Origin: Ralstonia sp. 25mfcol4.1
Lineage (GTDB): Bacteria > Pseudomonadota > Gammaproteobacteria > Burkholderiales > Burkholderiaceae
Direction of reading: 5' to 3'
Assembly (NCBI RefSeq): GCF_900104095.1
Contig: NZ_FNJO01000027.1
Location: 1 to 35,890 of the forward strand
Length of the DNA: 35,890 nucleotides
Made by a program: the position numbers and the translations under genes. Numbering within the stretch: position 1 is the first letter of the stretch; each line of letters opens with the position of its first letter. The notes beneath the pieces were generated by a model. It worked only from the letters and a program-made list of their open reading frames with translations. It did not search any database and was not told the DNA's origin. Shown here one piece after another: positions 15,623 to 24,063 of the stretch.

Positions 15623-16915
15623 TCATAGCTGGGAACTGAGCAACGCGGTCAGGCGGTCTGACAGCTTCTCGCGCCACGGGCGGTTTTTCCACGCTTCGAA
15701 CGAGACCGGACGCGACCGGGCAAGATCGTCTTCAAAAATCCTGGTCTGCTGGGCGGCAAACTCCCGGTCCAGGATATTGAGGGTCGCTTCGTCATTGAGG
15801 CGGAACGAGCGATTGTCGAAGTTTGTCGAGCCGACGGACACTAGCAACCCATCCACGATGAGCACCTTGCAGTGATACATGGTGGGCCCGTATTCGGCGA
15901 TGGTCGCGCCAGCAGCCAGAAGTGGGCCCCACATATTGCGGGACGCCGACCGGGACGTCTCGGCATCGATGTGCGCGCCGGGGACGATGATTCTCAGTCG
16001 GACGCCGCGTTTCAGGGCGGCGAGCAAGGCCTTGTGGGTCAGCTCATCGGGTACGAAATACGCCGCCGACAGGTCGATGGTGTGGCTTGCCGCTGTGATG
16101 GCGAGCAGATACATGAGCGCCATGCTTTCACTGCCGCCCGTCGGAGAACTGCTGAACATCTGGGCGCGACCGTCACCGACCGGGGCCAGGGCTGGGAAAT
16201 AGCGTTCCCCATGCGGCACGTCCCCGGTCACCTTGATCCAGTTATCCAGGAAGACGGACTGCATTTGCCCGACGACCGGTCCCTCGACGCGGAAATGCGT
16301 GTCGCGCCAGTGCTGCGGATCCTGGGCGTGCCCGGTCCACTCCGGCGCAATACCGACCCCGCCGGTGAAACCCACCGTGCCGTCTACGATCAGGAGCTTG
16401 CGATGGGTACGATTGTTGAGTTTGCCGATCGTATACCAGTGGATGGGGTGGTATCGCTCGACCTGGACCCCGGCCCGCTTCATCTGGTCGAGGATAGCCG
16501 GGTCGATTTTGGAGCTGCCTACCCAGTCGAGCAGAACCTTGACGGCCACGCCTTGTTCGGCCCGTTCGGACAGGGCGCGGGCAAATTCCTCGCCGATCGC
16601 GCCAGACCAATAGATATACGACTCGAAGTTAATGGTCTCTTTGGCGCCGCGAATGGCAGCCAGCATCGACGGGAAGATTTCGTCGCCGTTAAGGAGAACG
16701 CGGTAACGATTGCCTTCGAGAATAGGCGGGCCCAGGAGTACGCCGAGTTCGCGCGCAAAGCGGGGGTCGTCGATGGAATACTCGCGAGTGAGCCGGTGCT
16801 CGATGCGTTTCTCGCTGCCAACGAAGTTATAGGCAATGACGGCGCCCAACGCCGTCAGCAGGCAGACGACGACGGCGACCCAGGCAGTGCTACGCCTGAT
16901 GCGAATGAAGGACAT
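15623..16915 (-). CDS. cls: Cardiolipin synthase-like phospholipase D
   Basis: This 430-aa protein has an N-terminal membrane helix (~10-32, TAWVAVVVCLLTALGAVIAY) and two PLD domains, each with an HKD motif: THRKLLIVDG (first half) and YHCKVLIVDG (second half), followed by GSTNFDNRS. GVGIAPEW after the first motif is also family-typical. Such enzymes form a phosphatidyl-histidine intermediate and make cardiolipin from phosphatidylglycerol, or hydrolyse/exchange phospholipid headgroups. The single anchor resembles ClsB/ClsC-like proteins more than two-helix ClsA. Start ATG 16915 is preceded by GGGAGG about 5 nt upstream. The frame is open to 16996, but that part lacks a ribosome site. It is monocistronic. 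Confidence 0.85.
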   Translation of the reverse strand: MSFIRIRRSTAWVAVVVCLLTALGAVIAYNFVGSEKRIEHRLTREYSIDDPRFARELGVLLGPPILEGNRYRVLLNGDEIFPSMLAAIRGAKETINFESYIYWSGAIGEEFARALSERAEQGVAVKVLLDWVGSSKIDPAILDQMKRAGVQVERYHPIHWYTIGKLNNRTHRKLLIVDGTVGFTGGVGIAPEWTGHAQDPQHWRDTHFRVEGPVVGQMQSVFLDNWIKVTGDVPHGERYFPALAPVGDGRAQMFSSSPTGGSESMALMYLLAITAASHTIDLSAAYFVPDELTHKALLAALKRGVRLRIIVPGAHIDAETSRSASRNMWGPLLAAGATIAEYGPTMYHCKVLIVDGLLVSVGSTNFDNRSFRLNDEATLNILDREFAAQQTRIFEDDLARSRPVSFEAWKNRPWREKLSDRLTALLSSQL

Positions 16916-17368
16916 ACCACCTCCCGGCCTCTGTTCTTGCTTTGCGACTAGCTTAGAGCGGCGGGGCTTGCTTCGGCACCGGATATTGTCTGACACAAGG
17001 GCGTACCCGTGCCGGGTCAGCGCATGCCTGCCTTTATGCGCAGGTGATCCGTCTTGTCACGCGTGATCCAGACCGCCGCCCAAACCGGAGACCTAAAAAT
17101 GCAATTAGCCGCCTAATGAAAGGTACGTCTTCCATGTTTGGGCCGGCAATCCATGCGCGGCCCCGGCCGGGCGCCGTGGGTTTGCCGGCGATGACCGCGT
17201 CGCGCGATTTTGTCCTTTCACTTCGATGCGGATAGCGATCGGCATTGCAAAAGAAAACAGCCCGATCAACTTAAGCCGATCGGGCTGTTTCGGTCAGACT
17301 CGCATCTCAATGCGGGAGGCGCTAGGCCTCAGTCTTTTGTCCTGCGTAATGCGCAGGGCATCGCGCGC
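16916..17368. other. Intergenic region between cls and the histone gene
   Basis: About 450 bp. It holds the upstream region of the phospholipase D gene and, on its right, the histone terminator (17249-17290). Short open frames (for example plus strand 17044-17235) have no family resemblance and unfavourable composition. I see no further gene or RNA. Confidence 0.5.
17249..17290 (-). terminator. Rho-independent terminator of the histone-like gene
   Basis: A perfect 13-bp stem AAACAGCCCGATC (17255-17267) / GATCGGGCTGTTT (17278-17290) has a 10-nt loop. On the minus strand it runs into TTTTCTTTT (17257-17249). It lies about 80 bp downstream of the histone stop and is one of the strongest terminators in the window. 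Confidence 0.9.
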
Positions 17369-17926
17369 TTAGGCCGATGCAGGGGTAGCAACTTGTGCCG
17401 GTGCGGCCACTGCCGACGGCTTCACGCTGGCAGCCTTGGCACGACGGACCTTCGCAACCGGTTTCGCCGCGGGCTTTTGTGCGGCGGCCTTGGACGCCTT
17501 CACAACCTTCACGGCCTTAGCCGGCTTGGCGGCCTTTGCCGTCTTGACCGCCTTCACTGTCTTTACAGCTTGCGGCTTGGCGGCCTTCTTTGCAGGAGAA
17601 CCCTTCACTGCGGGCTTGGCCTTCGCTTTTGCCTTGGCTGCAGCAGCCTTTTCCTTGGCGGCAGCAAGCTTTTCCTTGGCGGCGGCCTTTTCTGCTGCGA
17701 GCGCGGCGCGTGCCGATTCCTTCAGCTTCTTCAGATCGGCGACAGCCTGGACGATGGCCTTCTTGCCAGCCGCAACTTGCTTGGCCAGATCTGCGCGGAA
17801 CTTCGCCAGTTGCTTTTCGGCAGCCTTCACTTCGCGAGTGATGACGCTTGCCTTCTTCGCGGGCGTTGCAACAGCTTTCTTGGTTACGCGTTTCACTGCA
17901 GTTGCTGCGACTTTCTTGATGGCCAT
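17369..17926 (-). CDS. Histone H1-like nucleoid protein, Lys/Ala-rich
   Basis: This 185-aa, extremely basic, low-complexity protein resembles bacterial H1-like / AlgP-type proteins. The N-terminal part (~25-105) is a charged, heptad-like helical region rich in Ala, Lys and Glu (EKQLAKFRADLAKQV, AEKAAAKEKLAAAKEK). The C-terminal ~80 residues are degenerate KAxK/PAKxxK repeats (for example KAVKTVKAVKTAKAAKPAK) that bind DNA non-specifically. Such proteins compact the nucleoid and vary in repeat number between strains. ACGGAG lies about 9 nt before ATG 17926. It has its own strong terminator. The C-terminal repeat tract is prone to slippage, so length differences between isolates are likely. Confidence 0.87.
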   Translation of the reverse strand: MAIKKVAATAVKRVTKKAVATPAKKASVITREVKAAEKQLAKFRADLAKQVAAGKKAIVQAVADLKKLKESARAALAAEKAAAKEKLAAAKEKAAAAKAKAKAKPAVKGSPAKKAAKPQAVKTVKAVKTAKAAKPAKAVKVVKASKAAAQKPAAKPVAKVRRAKAASVKPSAVAAPAQVATPASA

Positions 17927-18293
17927 GTTGGCAAACTCCGTAAAATTGGTTTTCGACGGGGGCGGAGTGTATCAGCGAAAAGTTGCGGAGGCCATGCGTG
18001 CGGCTGATTTCCCGTCAAAAGAAAACAACGGCTGTCACATCTGGCAGGCCGATCGGCGAAGAATCGCCACGCGATTCCCGCGGGCGACTCAGGCGGGAAA
18101 GTCATCGGCGCTGAACGTCTCGCGCTCCTCCCACACAGACGGATACTTCCGGGCGCGCTTAGCCACCGCTCCCCAACGCCGCGTTGGCGCGTCGGGTGGC
18201 CCCGTACAGTGGTAGTCTGTGTCGATAGAAGCGGCACAAGCCATGGGTTGATGCCAGCCCTGAAATAGACGAAGGCGACTCAAGGAGATCGAT
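17927..18293. other. Intergenic region upstream of the histone gene
   Basis: About 367 bp between divergent genes. It should hold the histone promoter on the left and that of the small hypothetical gene on the right. A short minus-strand frame (18089-18241) is listed separately with low confidence. Nothing else is recognisable. Confidence 0.45.
18089..18241 (-). CDS. Possible small protein, unrecognised
   Basis: About 50 aa from ATG 18241. The last ~35 codons (TRRWGAVAKRARKYPSVW, then a short acidic tail ending DDFPA) have the GC-rich third positions of real genes here and a basic-then-acidic composition. No ribosome site is visible before ATG 18241 or 18283, and I know no family. It could be a real small protein or the tail of a decayed gene. 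Confidence 0.25.
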   Translation of the reverse strand, partial: ACAASIDTDYHCTGPPDAPTRRWGAVAKRARKYPSVWEERETFSADDFPA

Positions 18294-18551
18294 ATGGCCA
18301 GGAAAACGGACGAACAGGTACACGCCGAAATCGCGGCCTTGAAATCGCTCCAGCCACGGCTTCCGCAGCGCGCTCAGCAGGCAGTCGCCGCGGCGCTAAA
18401 GGTGCTCGAAGACGGGCTGTCACACGACAGCGTCTATGAAATGTTCGAGGAGGGCAGCGAGGAGTTCGAAGACGCTTTTGCCGCGCGAATGTGGCGTGAC
18501 GGCGCTGCGGGCGGCGAAGCGCTATCGGTGCTTTACCGAGAGCTGATCTAG
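18294..18551 (+). CDS. Small conserved-looking hypothetical protein
   Basis: This 85-aa acidic protein has an excellent ribosome site (AAGGAG, 7 nt before ATG 18294) and gene-like codon use. It is predicted to be all helical: a basic/polar N-terminal helix (EQVHAEIAALKSLQPRLP), an Ala-rich amphipathic helix (AQQAVAAALKVLEDGL) and an acidic C-terminal part (YEMFEEGSEEFEDAFAAR). There is no signal peptide, membrane segment or Cys. I do not recognise a family. It is transcribed alone, divergent from the histone gene. Confidence 0.7.
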   Translation: MARKTDEQVHAEIAALKSLQPRLPQRAQQAVAAALKVLEDGLSHDSVYEMFEEGSEEFEDAFAARMWRDGAAGGEALSVLYRELI

Positions 18552-18849
18552 CGATCGGCAGGCACAGATCGACGCCCTACAGGCGGGGCGCCAGAGCCTG
18601 CTCTGCAGCTTGTCCGACGAAGCGCTGCCGCCCGCTGCGCTGGTCTTGCGCTTGATGATGGCCGATACCGCTCGTGGCCTCGTGCGTACAGGCGAGTGGC
18701 GCGGGGCTGGAAAGCTGGCCCCATCCCCTATGCGAGCTGGTCCGCCCGACCGCCGCTGTGCCGGTGAAAGGGCGGGCCGCTTCCAATCCTTGCAGTGGAC
18801 GGGGAGGCCGGCATGGCCGGTCGGGCGGCCAGGCCGTGATGGCTTGCCG
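18552..18849. other. Intergenic region, no gene recognised
   Basis: About 300 bp between the small hypothetical gene and the convergent fmdB gene. Open frames on both strands are short, and none resembles a known family. I see no convincing terminator with a T-run. Confidence 0.45.
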
Positions 18850-19164
18850 TCAGTGACTGATCATCCAGGGCCGGCCTCCCGGCTGCTTGATGGCGTTGGG
18901 CGGGCTGGCCAGCTTGACCGGCCCGCAGCAACCGCAACCCGCACCGTGTGAACGGCTTTCCTTCGGCGCCGCCGCGCTGCGCTCGTTGGTGGCATGCGCG
19001 GCGCGGGCGGCCGCGCTGAGGCTGCCCAGCGCCGGAGCCGCCACCAGCGCCCGGCTGGCGGCCGTGCCGCATCCGGGACAGGCCGCCGGGTCGTCGCGCC
19101 GCATCATCGGTCGGATCACGGTGAACGTGCCACAGTCGTGGCAGCGATAGTCGTAGGTGGGCAT
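18850..19164 (-). CDS. fmdB: FmdB-family zinc ribbon protein
   Basis: This 104-aa protein starts MPTYDYRCHDCGTF and has a second CxxC in CPGCG (~35), forming the FmdB zinc ribbon in residues 1-42. The C-terminal half is Ala-rich with a further Cys cluster (GCGCCGP). FmdB was first described as a putative regulator in the Methylophilus formamidase operon and is often encoded next to fmdA. Its biochemical role is not established. GGAG lies 5 nt before the ATG. It follows fmdA by 22 bp and is the last gene of the minus-strand transporter-formamidase operon. Confidence 0.9.
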   Translation of the reverse strand: MPTYDYRCHDCGTFTVIRPMMRRDDPAACPGCGTAASRALVAAPALGSLSAAARAAHATNERSAAAPKESRSHGAGCGCCGPVKLASPPNAIKQPGGRPWMISH

Positions 19165-19186
19165 GGTGGCTCCGGCGGCGCGCGGC

Positions 19187-20419
19187 CTAGATCAGGTCCG
19201 GTGAAAGCGGCAGGTCCACGCCCCCCTTGATCATTCGGGTTGGCCCGCTCGCGCTGGGACGGATATCGAAGTCGAAGATCTGGGTCGGCAGCCACAGCGT
19301 GGCACAGGCGTTGGGAACATCCACCACGCCGCTGATATGGCCCTGGACGGGCGCGGTGCCCAGCAGCGAATAGGCCTGGGCGCGCGAATAGCCGAACTTT
19401 GTCAGGTATTCGATTGCGTTGAGGCAGGCCTGGCGATAGGCAACATTCACGTCAAGGTAATGCTGCTTGCCCGATTCGTCGACCGAGATGCCCTCAAAAA
19501 TCAGGTAGTCGTTGTAGTTCGGCGTGATGGGGCTGGGTTTGAAGATCGGATTGCGGACGCCGTACTTGGCCATGCCGTCCTTGATCAGCGTGACGCGCAT
19601 GTGGACCCAGCCGGCCATCTCGATCGCGCCGCAGAACGTGATTTCGCCATCGCCCTGTGAGAAGTGAAGGTCGCCAACGGACAGGCCGGCGCCGTCCACA
19701 TAGACCGGAAAGTAGACCTTGGCGCCACGAGACAGGTCCTTGATGTCGCAATTGCCGCCGTGCTCGCGCGGCGGCACGGTGCGTGCGCCGGTGGCCGCTG
19801 CCTGATCGCGTGCATCGCCCTGGAGCTTGCCCATGTGCGCGGTGGCCGCGAAAGGCGGATTGGCCAGCGCGGGCACGCGGTTCGGGTCGGTCGCAAGCAG
19901 CTCGGCCTCGCGCTGGTTCCACGTTTCCAGCATGGCCGGATCGGGCAGGCAGCCGATCAGGCCCGGATGGATCAGCCCGGCGAAGTTCACGCCGGGAATG
20001 TGGCGCGACGAAGTGAACATGCCGTGGAAGTCCCAGATCGACTTCTGTGCCTGGGGGAAATGGTCGGTCAGGAAACCTCCACCATTCTGCTTCGAGAAGA
20101 AGCCGTTGAAGCCCCACTGGCTGTCGGCCTTGGCGCCGATGTCGAGCAGGTCTACCACGAGCAGGTCGCCCGGTTCCGCACCTTCGACCCCAACCGGGCC
20201 GGACAGGAAGTGGACGATGGACAGGTCGATGTCGCGCACATCGTCGGCGGAGTCGTTGTTCTTGATGAAGCCGCCGGTCCAGTCGTAGGTTTCCAGGATG
20301 AAGTCGTCGCCCGGCTTGACCCAGCAGGCCATCGGGATGTCGGGGTGCCAGCGGTTGTGGACGTTGGGATTCTCGTACGGTGATTGGGCCAGATCGACCT
20401 TGATCAGGGTATCGGTCAT
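19187..20419 (-). CDS. fmdA: Formamidase (acetamidase/formamidase family)
   Basis: This 410-aa enzyme matches the FmdA/AmdA family along its length. N-terminal blocks are NRWHPDIPMACWVKPGD and ETYDWTGGFIKNNDSADDV. The middle has HFLSGPVGVEGAEPGDLL, VNFAGLIHPGLIGCLP and REHGGNCDIKDLSRG, and the C-terminal part has VHFSQGDGE-like LHFSQGDGEITFCGAIEM. It hydrolyses formamide (and weakly other short amides) to ammonia and formate in the cytoplasm. AGGAGG lies 7 nt before ATG 20419. Its place directly after a five-gene amide/urea-type ABC transporter matches the Methylophilus fmd cluster, so uptake and hydrolysis are probably co-expressed for nitrogen supply. Confidence 0.95.
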   Translation of the reverse strand: MTDTLIKVDLAQSPYENPNVHNRWHPDIPMACWVKPGDDFILETYDWTGGFIKNNDSADDVRDIDLSIVHFLSGPVGVEGAEPGDLLVVDLLDIGAKADSQWGFNGFFSKQNGGGFLTDHFPQAQKSIWDFHGMFTSSRHIPGVNFAGLIHPGLIGCLPDPAMLETWNQREAELLATDPNRVPALANPPFAATAHMGKLQGDARDQAAATGARTVPPREHGGNCDIKDLSRGAKVYFPVYVDGAGLSVGDLHFSQGDGEITFCGAIEMAGWVHMRVTLIKDGMAKYGVRNPIFKPSPITPNYNDYLIFEGISVDESGKQHYLDVNVAYRQACLNAIEYLTKFGYSRAQAYSLLGTAPVQGHISGVVDVPNACATLWLPTQIFDFDIRPSASGPTRMIKGGVDLPLSPDLI

Positions 20420-20476
20420 GCGCTTGCCTCCTGGGTGCGTGCAGGGATGGATGGACGGGTGGACAAATGGGTGCGG

Positions 20477-21166
20477 CTAGACGGACAGGTATTCGCGGAT
20501 GTGCGCCACATCGGTGCCGTGCCGCTGCGTCTCATGGACAAAGCGCCCACCCTCGATGACGAACAGCCGGTCTGCTACGTCCAGCGCAAAACTCAGCACC
20601 TGTTCGGAAAAGACGATGGTGATGTGGCGGGTGCGTCGGATCTCGTTGAGCGCACGCGCGATGTCCTTGATGATCGACGGCTGGATGCCTTCGGTGGGCT
20701 CGTCCAGCAGCAGCACCTTCGGGTTGGAAACCAGTGCGCGGGCAATGGCCAGTTGCTGCTGCTGCCCGCCGGACAGATTGCCGCCCTTGCGGCGGCGCAT
20801 GTCGAACAGCACGGGGAACATGGCGAAGATCTCGTCGGGGATGCGCCGGGTGTTGCCCTGTTCCATGCCGGTCATGATGTTCTCCTCGACGGTCAGGTGC
20901 GAGAAGATCATGCGTCCCTGCGGCACATAGCCAATGCCGGCGCGCACGCGCCGGTAGCTCTCGTCGCGCGAGACGTCGTGACCGTTCACGCAGACCTGGC
21001 CGGCGCGCAGCGGGAGCATGCCGATCATGGCCTTGAACAGCGTCGTCTTGCCCATGCCGTTGCGGCCCATGATGGCGACGGTCTCGCCCTGCGCGGCTGC
21101 GAACGACACGCCGTGCAGCGCCTCGCTCTGGCCATAGTTCACCACCACGTTATCGACGGTCAGCAT
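20477..21166 (-). CDS. urtE: ABC transporter ATP-binding protein, UrtE-type
   Basis: This 229-aa ATPase of the branched-chain amino acid/urea/amide importer family has Walker A GRNGMGKTT, signature LSGGQQQQLAIARAL and Walker B VLLLDEPTEG, followed by IQPSIIKDI, which is typical of UrtE. The length is normal. It pairs with UrtD to power the permease. AAGGAGG stands about 8 nt before ATG 21166. It sits between the UrtD-type gene (33 bp upstream) and fmdA (57 bp downstream). The context suggests amides such as formamide as cargo more than urea, since there is no urease in the window. Confidence 0.93.
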   Translation of the reverse strand: MLTVDNVVVNYGQSEALHGVSFAAAQGETVAIMGRNGMGKTTLFKAMIGMLPLRAGQVCVNGHDVSRDESYRRVRAGIGYVPQGRMIFSHLTVEENIMTGMEQGNTRRIPDEIFAMFPVLFDMRRRKGGNLSGGQQQQLAIARALVSNPKVLLLDEPTEGIQPSIIKDIARALNEIRRTRHITIVFSEQVLSFALDVADRLFVIEGGRFVHETQRHGTDVAHIREYLSV

Positions 21167-21199
21167 GCGGAACTCCTCCTTGTCCGGTGGCGTGCGGGC

Positions 21200-21943
21200 C
21201 TAGTGGCCCAGATAGACGTCAATGACGCGCGGGTCGTTCTGCACCTGCGCCATCGACCCTTCGGCCAGGATCCTGCCCTGGTGCATGACGGTGACCTTGT
21301 CCGCGATCTGCTGCACGAAATCCATGTCGTGCTCGATCACGATCACGGCGCGTCCCTTGCTGATGCGCTTGAGCAGGTCGGCGGTCAGTTCGCGTTCGCG
21401 AACACTCATGCCGGCAATCGGCTCGTCCAGCATCAGCAACTGCGGTGCCTGCATCAGCAGCATGCCGATCTCCAACCATTGCTTCTGCCCGTGCGAAAGC
21501 TGCGCGGCCTCGCGCTCGAGCGCGTCCCCCAGGCCGATTTCGGCCGCCACGTCAGCCACCCGCTGGCGCACGTCGTCGGTAGTGCGGAACGCCAGGGCGC
21601 CAAACACGCCGCGTCCACGAGGGAAGGACACGGCCAGGTTCTGGAACACGCTCAGGTTCTCGTAGATCGAGGGCGTCTGGAACTTGCGTCCCACGCCGGC
21701 CCGCACGATCGCGTATTCCGACAGCCCGGTCATCTCCCGATTGGAGAACTTGATGCTGCCGCTGGTGGCACGGGTCTTGCCGCATACCAGGTCCAGCAGC
21801 GTGGTCTTGCCCGCGCCGTTCGGGCCGATGATGACGCGCAGCTCGTCGCGGTCGACATACAGCGTGAGGTTGTCGATGGCCTTGAAGCCGTCGAACGATA
21901 CGGAAAGGTCTTCCACCGCCAGCATGAAGTCGGTATTGCTCAT
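21200..21943 (-). CDS. urtD: ABC transporter ATP-binding protein, UrtD-type
   Basis: This 247-aa ATPase has Walker A GPNGAGKTT, the UrtD-like signature AQLSHGQKQWLEIGMLL, Walker B LLMLDEPIAG and a conserved H-loop (VIEHDMDFV). LSHGQKQWLEIG distinguishes UrtD from LivG. Start ATG 21943 is preceded by GGAG 6 nt upstream. A longer open frame to 22105 overlaps the upstream permease in another frame and is not coding. It is the second-last transporter gene of the operon, 11 bp after the UrtC-type permease. Confidence 0.93.
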   Translation of the reverse strand: MSNTDFMLAVEDLSVSFDGFKAIDNLTLYVDRDELRVIIGPNGAGKTTLLDLVCGKTRATSGSIKFSNREMTGLSEYAIVRAGVGRKFQTPSIYENLSVFQNLAVSFPRGRGVFGALAFRTTDDVRQRVADVAAEIGLGDALEREAAQLSHGQKQWLEIGMLLMQAPQLLMLDEPIAGMSVRERELTADLLKRISKGRAVIVIEHDMDFVQQIADKVTVMHQGRILAEGSMAQVQNDPRVIDVYLGH

Positions 21944-21954
21944 GGTTGCTCCGG

Positions 21955-23097
21955 TCAGACGGTGGTGGCCGGCATGCCTTTGGCAGGCTCGGCCGGTTCT
22001 CCGGCGCGGCGCCGGCGGCTGACATACTTGCGGTAAAGACCTGCCAGGCCATCGGGGAAGGCCACCACTACGCCGATGAACAGCGCAGCCATCAGGAACA
22101 GCCACAGGTCCGGAAAGCTCTCAGAGAAATAGGTCTTGCCGGCGTTGACGAGCAATGTTCCCCACACGGCGCCCACCAGGCTCATACGCCCGCCCACCGC
22201 CGCGAAGATCACCATTTCGATGGAGGGGACGATGCCGACGAACGACGGTGACATGAAGCCCACCTGGAGCGTGAACATGGAGCCGCCGATGGCCGACAGC
22301 GCAGCGGCCAGGCAGAACACGAAGACCTTGAACATCGAGACGTCGTAGCCCGAAAACCGTACGCGGTCTTCCTTGTCGCGCATCGCCAGCAGCAGCACGC
22401 CGAGCTTGGTGCGCTGGATCCAGCGGCACAGCAGCATCATGGCGAAGAGCAGGGCGACATTGGCGAAGTACAGGACCAGCTTTGCGCTGTCGGTGCGGAT
22501 ATCCCAGCCGAGCATGGTCTTGAGGTCCGTGATGCCGTTGACGCCCCCTGTGTAGCCCTGCTGGCCGATGATCAGCACCGACAGGATCAGCGCCACGGCC
22601 TGCGTGATGATGGCGAAGTACACCCCGCCGACACGGCGACGGAACATGGCGAAACCGACCACGAAGGCAAGCAGCACGGGCACCGCGATGACGCCGAGCA
22701 ACGCGAATGGCAGATGCCGGAACGGCTCCCACCACCAGGGCAGCGCCGTGAGCTGGTTCCAGTCCATGAAGTCGGGAATGCCGGGGGTTGACTGGATGGC
22801 CGTGCTTTTGGCGTCCGATGCCTCCAGCTTCAGGAACATGGCCATGGCATAGCCGCCCAGGCCGAAAAACACGCCCTGGCCCAGGCTCAGCACGCCGCCA
22901 TAGCCCCATAGCATGACCAGACCCACGGCCACGAATGCATAGCTCAGGTACTTGCCGACCAGGTTCAGGCGGAAGATGTCGAGCGCCAGCGGCATGGCCA
23001 CGACCAGGACCAGGGCCAACAGTGCGTAGCCGAGCCATTCGCCGCTGAAGGTGCGCAGCCGTTGCCGCAGCGGCAGCGATTTCGAGGGTGACATCAT
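21955..23097 (-). CDS. urtC: ABC transporter permease, UrtC-type
   Basis: This 380-aa membrane protein of the LivM/UrtC family has about ten hydrophobic segments, beginning EWLGYALLALVLVVAMP. The family motif GYGGVLSLGQGVFFGLGGYAM is near residue 65, with FRRRVGGVYFAIITQA in the middle and the conserved EAA-like loop near MRDKEDRVRFSGYDV. It forms the translocation pore with the UrtB-type permease. Tandem ATGs at 23097 and 23094 have GGAG 4 and 7 nt upstream. The very long open frame continuing to 23835 lies over urtB in another frame and is spurious. Confidence 0.93.
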   Translation of the reverse strand: MMSPSKSLPLRQRLRTFSGEWLGYALLALVLVVAMPLALDIFRLNLVGKYLSYAFVAVGLVMLWGYGGVLSLGQGVFFGLGGYAMAMFLKLEASDAKSTAIQSTPGIPDFMDWNQLTALPWWWEPFRHLPFALLGVIAVPVLLAFVVGFAMFRRRVGGVYFAIITQAVALILSVLIIGQQGYTGGVNGITDLKTMLGWDIRTDSAKLVLYFANVALLFAMMLLCRWIQRTKLGVLLLAMRDKEDRVRFSGYDVSMFKVFVFCLAAALSAIGGSMFTLQVGFMSPSFVGIVPSIEMVIFAAVGGRMSLVGAVWGTLLVNAGKTYFSESFPDLWLFLMAALFIGVVVAFPDGLAGLYRKYVSRRRRAGEPAEPAKGMPATTV

Positions 23098-23126
23098 CGA
23101 ACTCCGGTGAGCAGATTGGTGCGGGG

Positions 23127-24041
23127 TCAACGTCGTATCGCCGGGGCGAACAGGCCCTGCGGGCGAATCATCAGGATCGATACGATCAGCAGCAGCGTGA
23201 CCACGCGCGCCATCGATCCCGTCATGAAGAACTCGGTGATCGATTGCGTCTGCGCGATACCGAAGGCCGATGCCACCGTGCCGGCCAGGCTGGCCGCGCC
23301 GCCGAACGTCACCACGAGGAACGAATCGACGATATACAGCGCACCGCTCGTGGGCCCGGTCGATCCAATCGTCGTGAAAGCCGCGCCCGCCACGCCGGCA
23401 ATGCCGCAACCGATGGCAAACGTCAGGCGGTCGGTGTGTTTCGTGTTGATGCCGGCGGCATTGGCCATGGCCCGGTTGGCCGTCGTGGCGCGCACCCGCA
23501 GCCCCCAGCGGGACCGGTACAGCGCCAGCCAGACCAGGCCGGTCACGCCCAGCGTCAGCGCCATCACGAACAGGCCGTTGATCGGGATGTCGAGTCCCGG
23601 CGCCGGCGCCCACGACCCCATCAGCCAGTCGGGCAGCGTGGGACTGACCTCCTTGGGTCCGAGGGTCGAGCGGAACATCTGCTGCATGCCCAGCGACAGG
23701 CCCCAGGTGGCCAGCAGCGTATCGAGCGGGCGCTTGTACAGATGCCGGATCAGCGCCCATTCGGCCAGCCAGCCCGCCACGAACGCGATGCCGAAGGCGG
23801 CACAGATGGCCAGCGGGAAGTACCAGGCCATCCACTCCGGCGCCAAGCGCTCGACGGTGGTGGAGGCGAGGAAGACCGTATAGGCGCCAATGGTCATGAA
23901 CTCGCCATGGGCCATGTTGATGACGCCCATCTGCCCGAAGATGATGGCCAGGCCTAGCGCCATCAGCAGCAGCACCGAGAACAGGCTCAGGCCGGCAAAG
24001 CCCTGCATCAGGCCGATGTTCAGCATGTCGGAGAGACTCAT
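23127..24041 (-). CDS. urtB: ABC transporter permease, UrtB-type, short form
   Basis: This 304-aa integral membrane protein of the LivH/UrtB family has about eight membrane segments. It has GLAIIFGQMGVINMAHGEFM near residue 32 and GIAGAAFTTIG and SFLVVTFGGAASLAGTV in the C-terminal half. Proteobacterial UrtB proteins usually carry an extra secreted N-terminal domain and exceed 500 residues. This one lacks it and begins directly at the first membrane helix, which fits an amide rather than urea transporter of the FmdE/LivH kind. GGAG lies 7 nt before ATG 24041. It is 29 bp from the downstream urtC-type gene. Confidence 0.92.
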   Translation of the reverse strand: MSLSDMLNIGLMQGFAGLSLFSVLLLMALGLAIIFGQMGVINMAHGEFMTIGAYTVFLASTTVERLAPEWMAWYFPLAICAAFGIAFVAGWLAEWALIRHLYKRPLDTLLATWGLSLGMQQMFRSTLGPKEVSPTLPDWLMGSWAPAPGLDIPINGLFVMALTLGVTGLVWLALYRSRWGLRVRATTANRAMANAAGINTKHTDRLTFAIGCGIAGVAGAAFTTIGSTGPTSGALYIVDSFLVVTFGGAASLAGTVASAFGIAQTQSITEFFMTGSMARVVTLLLIVSILMIRPQGLFAPAIRR

Positions 24042-24063
24042 GACCGTGCTCCGGCGTTGATGT

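Noticed and set aside
15872..16951. 359-codon plus-strand open frame
   Set aside because: Antisense to the phospholipase D gene, which has both HKD motifs.
20384..22036. 550-codon open frame on the plus strand
   Set aside because: It lies antisense to the two ABC ATPase genes and fmdA start, and its product is His/Gln/Arg-rich without family motifs. The minus-strand ATPases have complete Walker and signature motifs.
23098..23835. Upstream half of a 626-codon frame running into urtC, possible fusion protein
   Set aside because: This part overlaps urtB in another frame and has no permease features. The real urtC start at 23097 has its own ribosome site.
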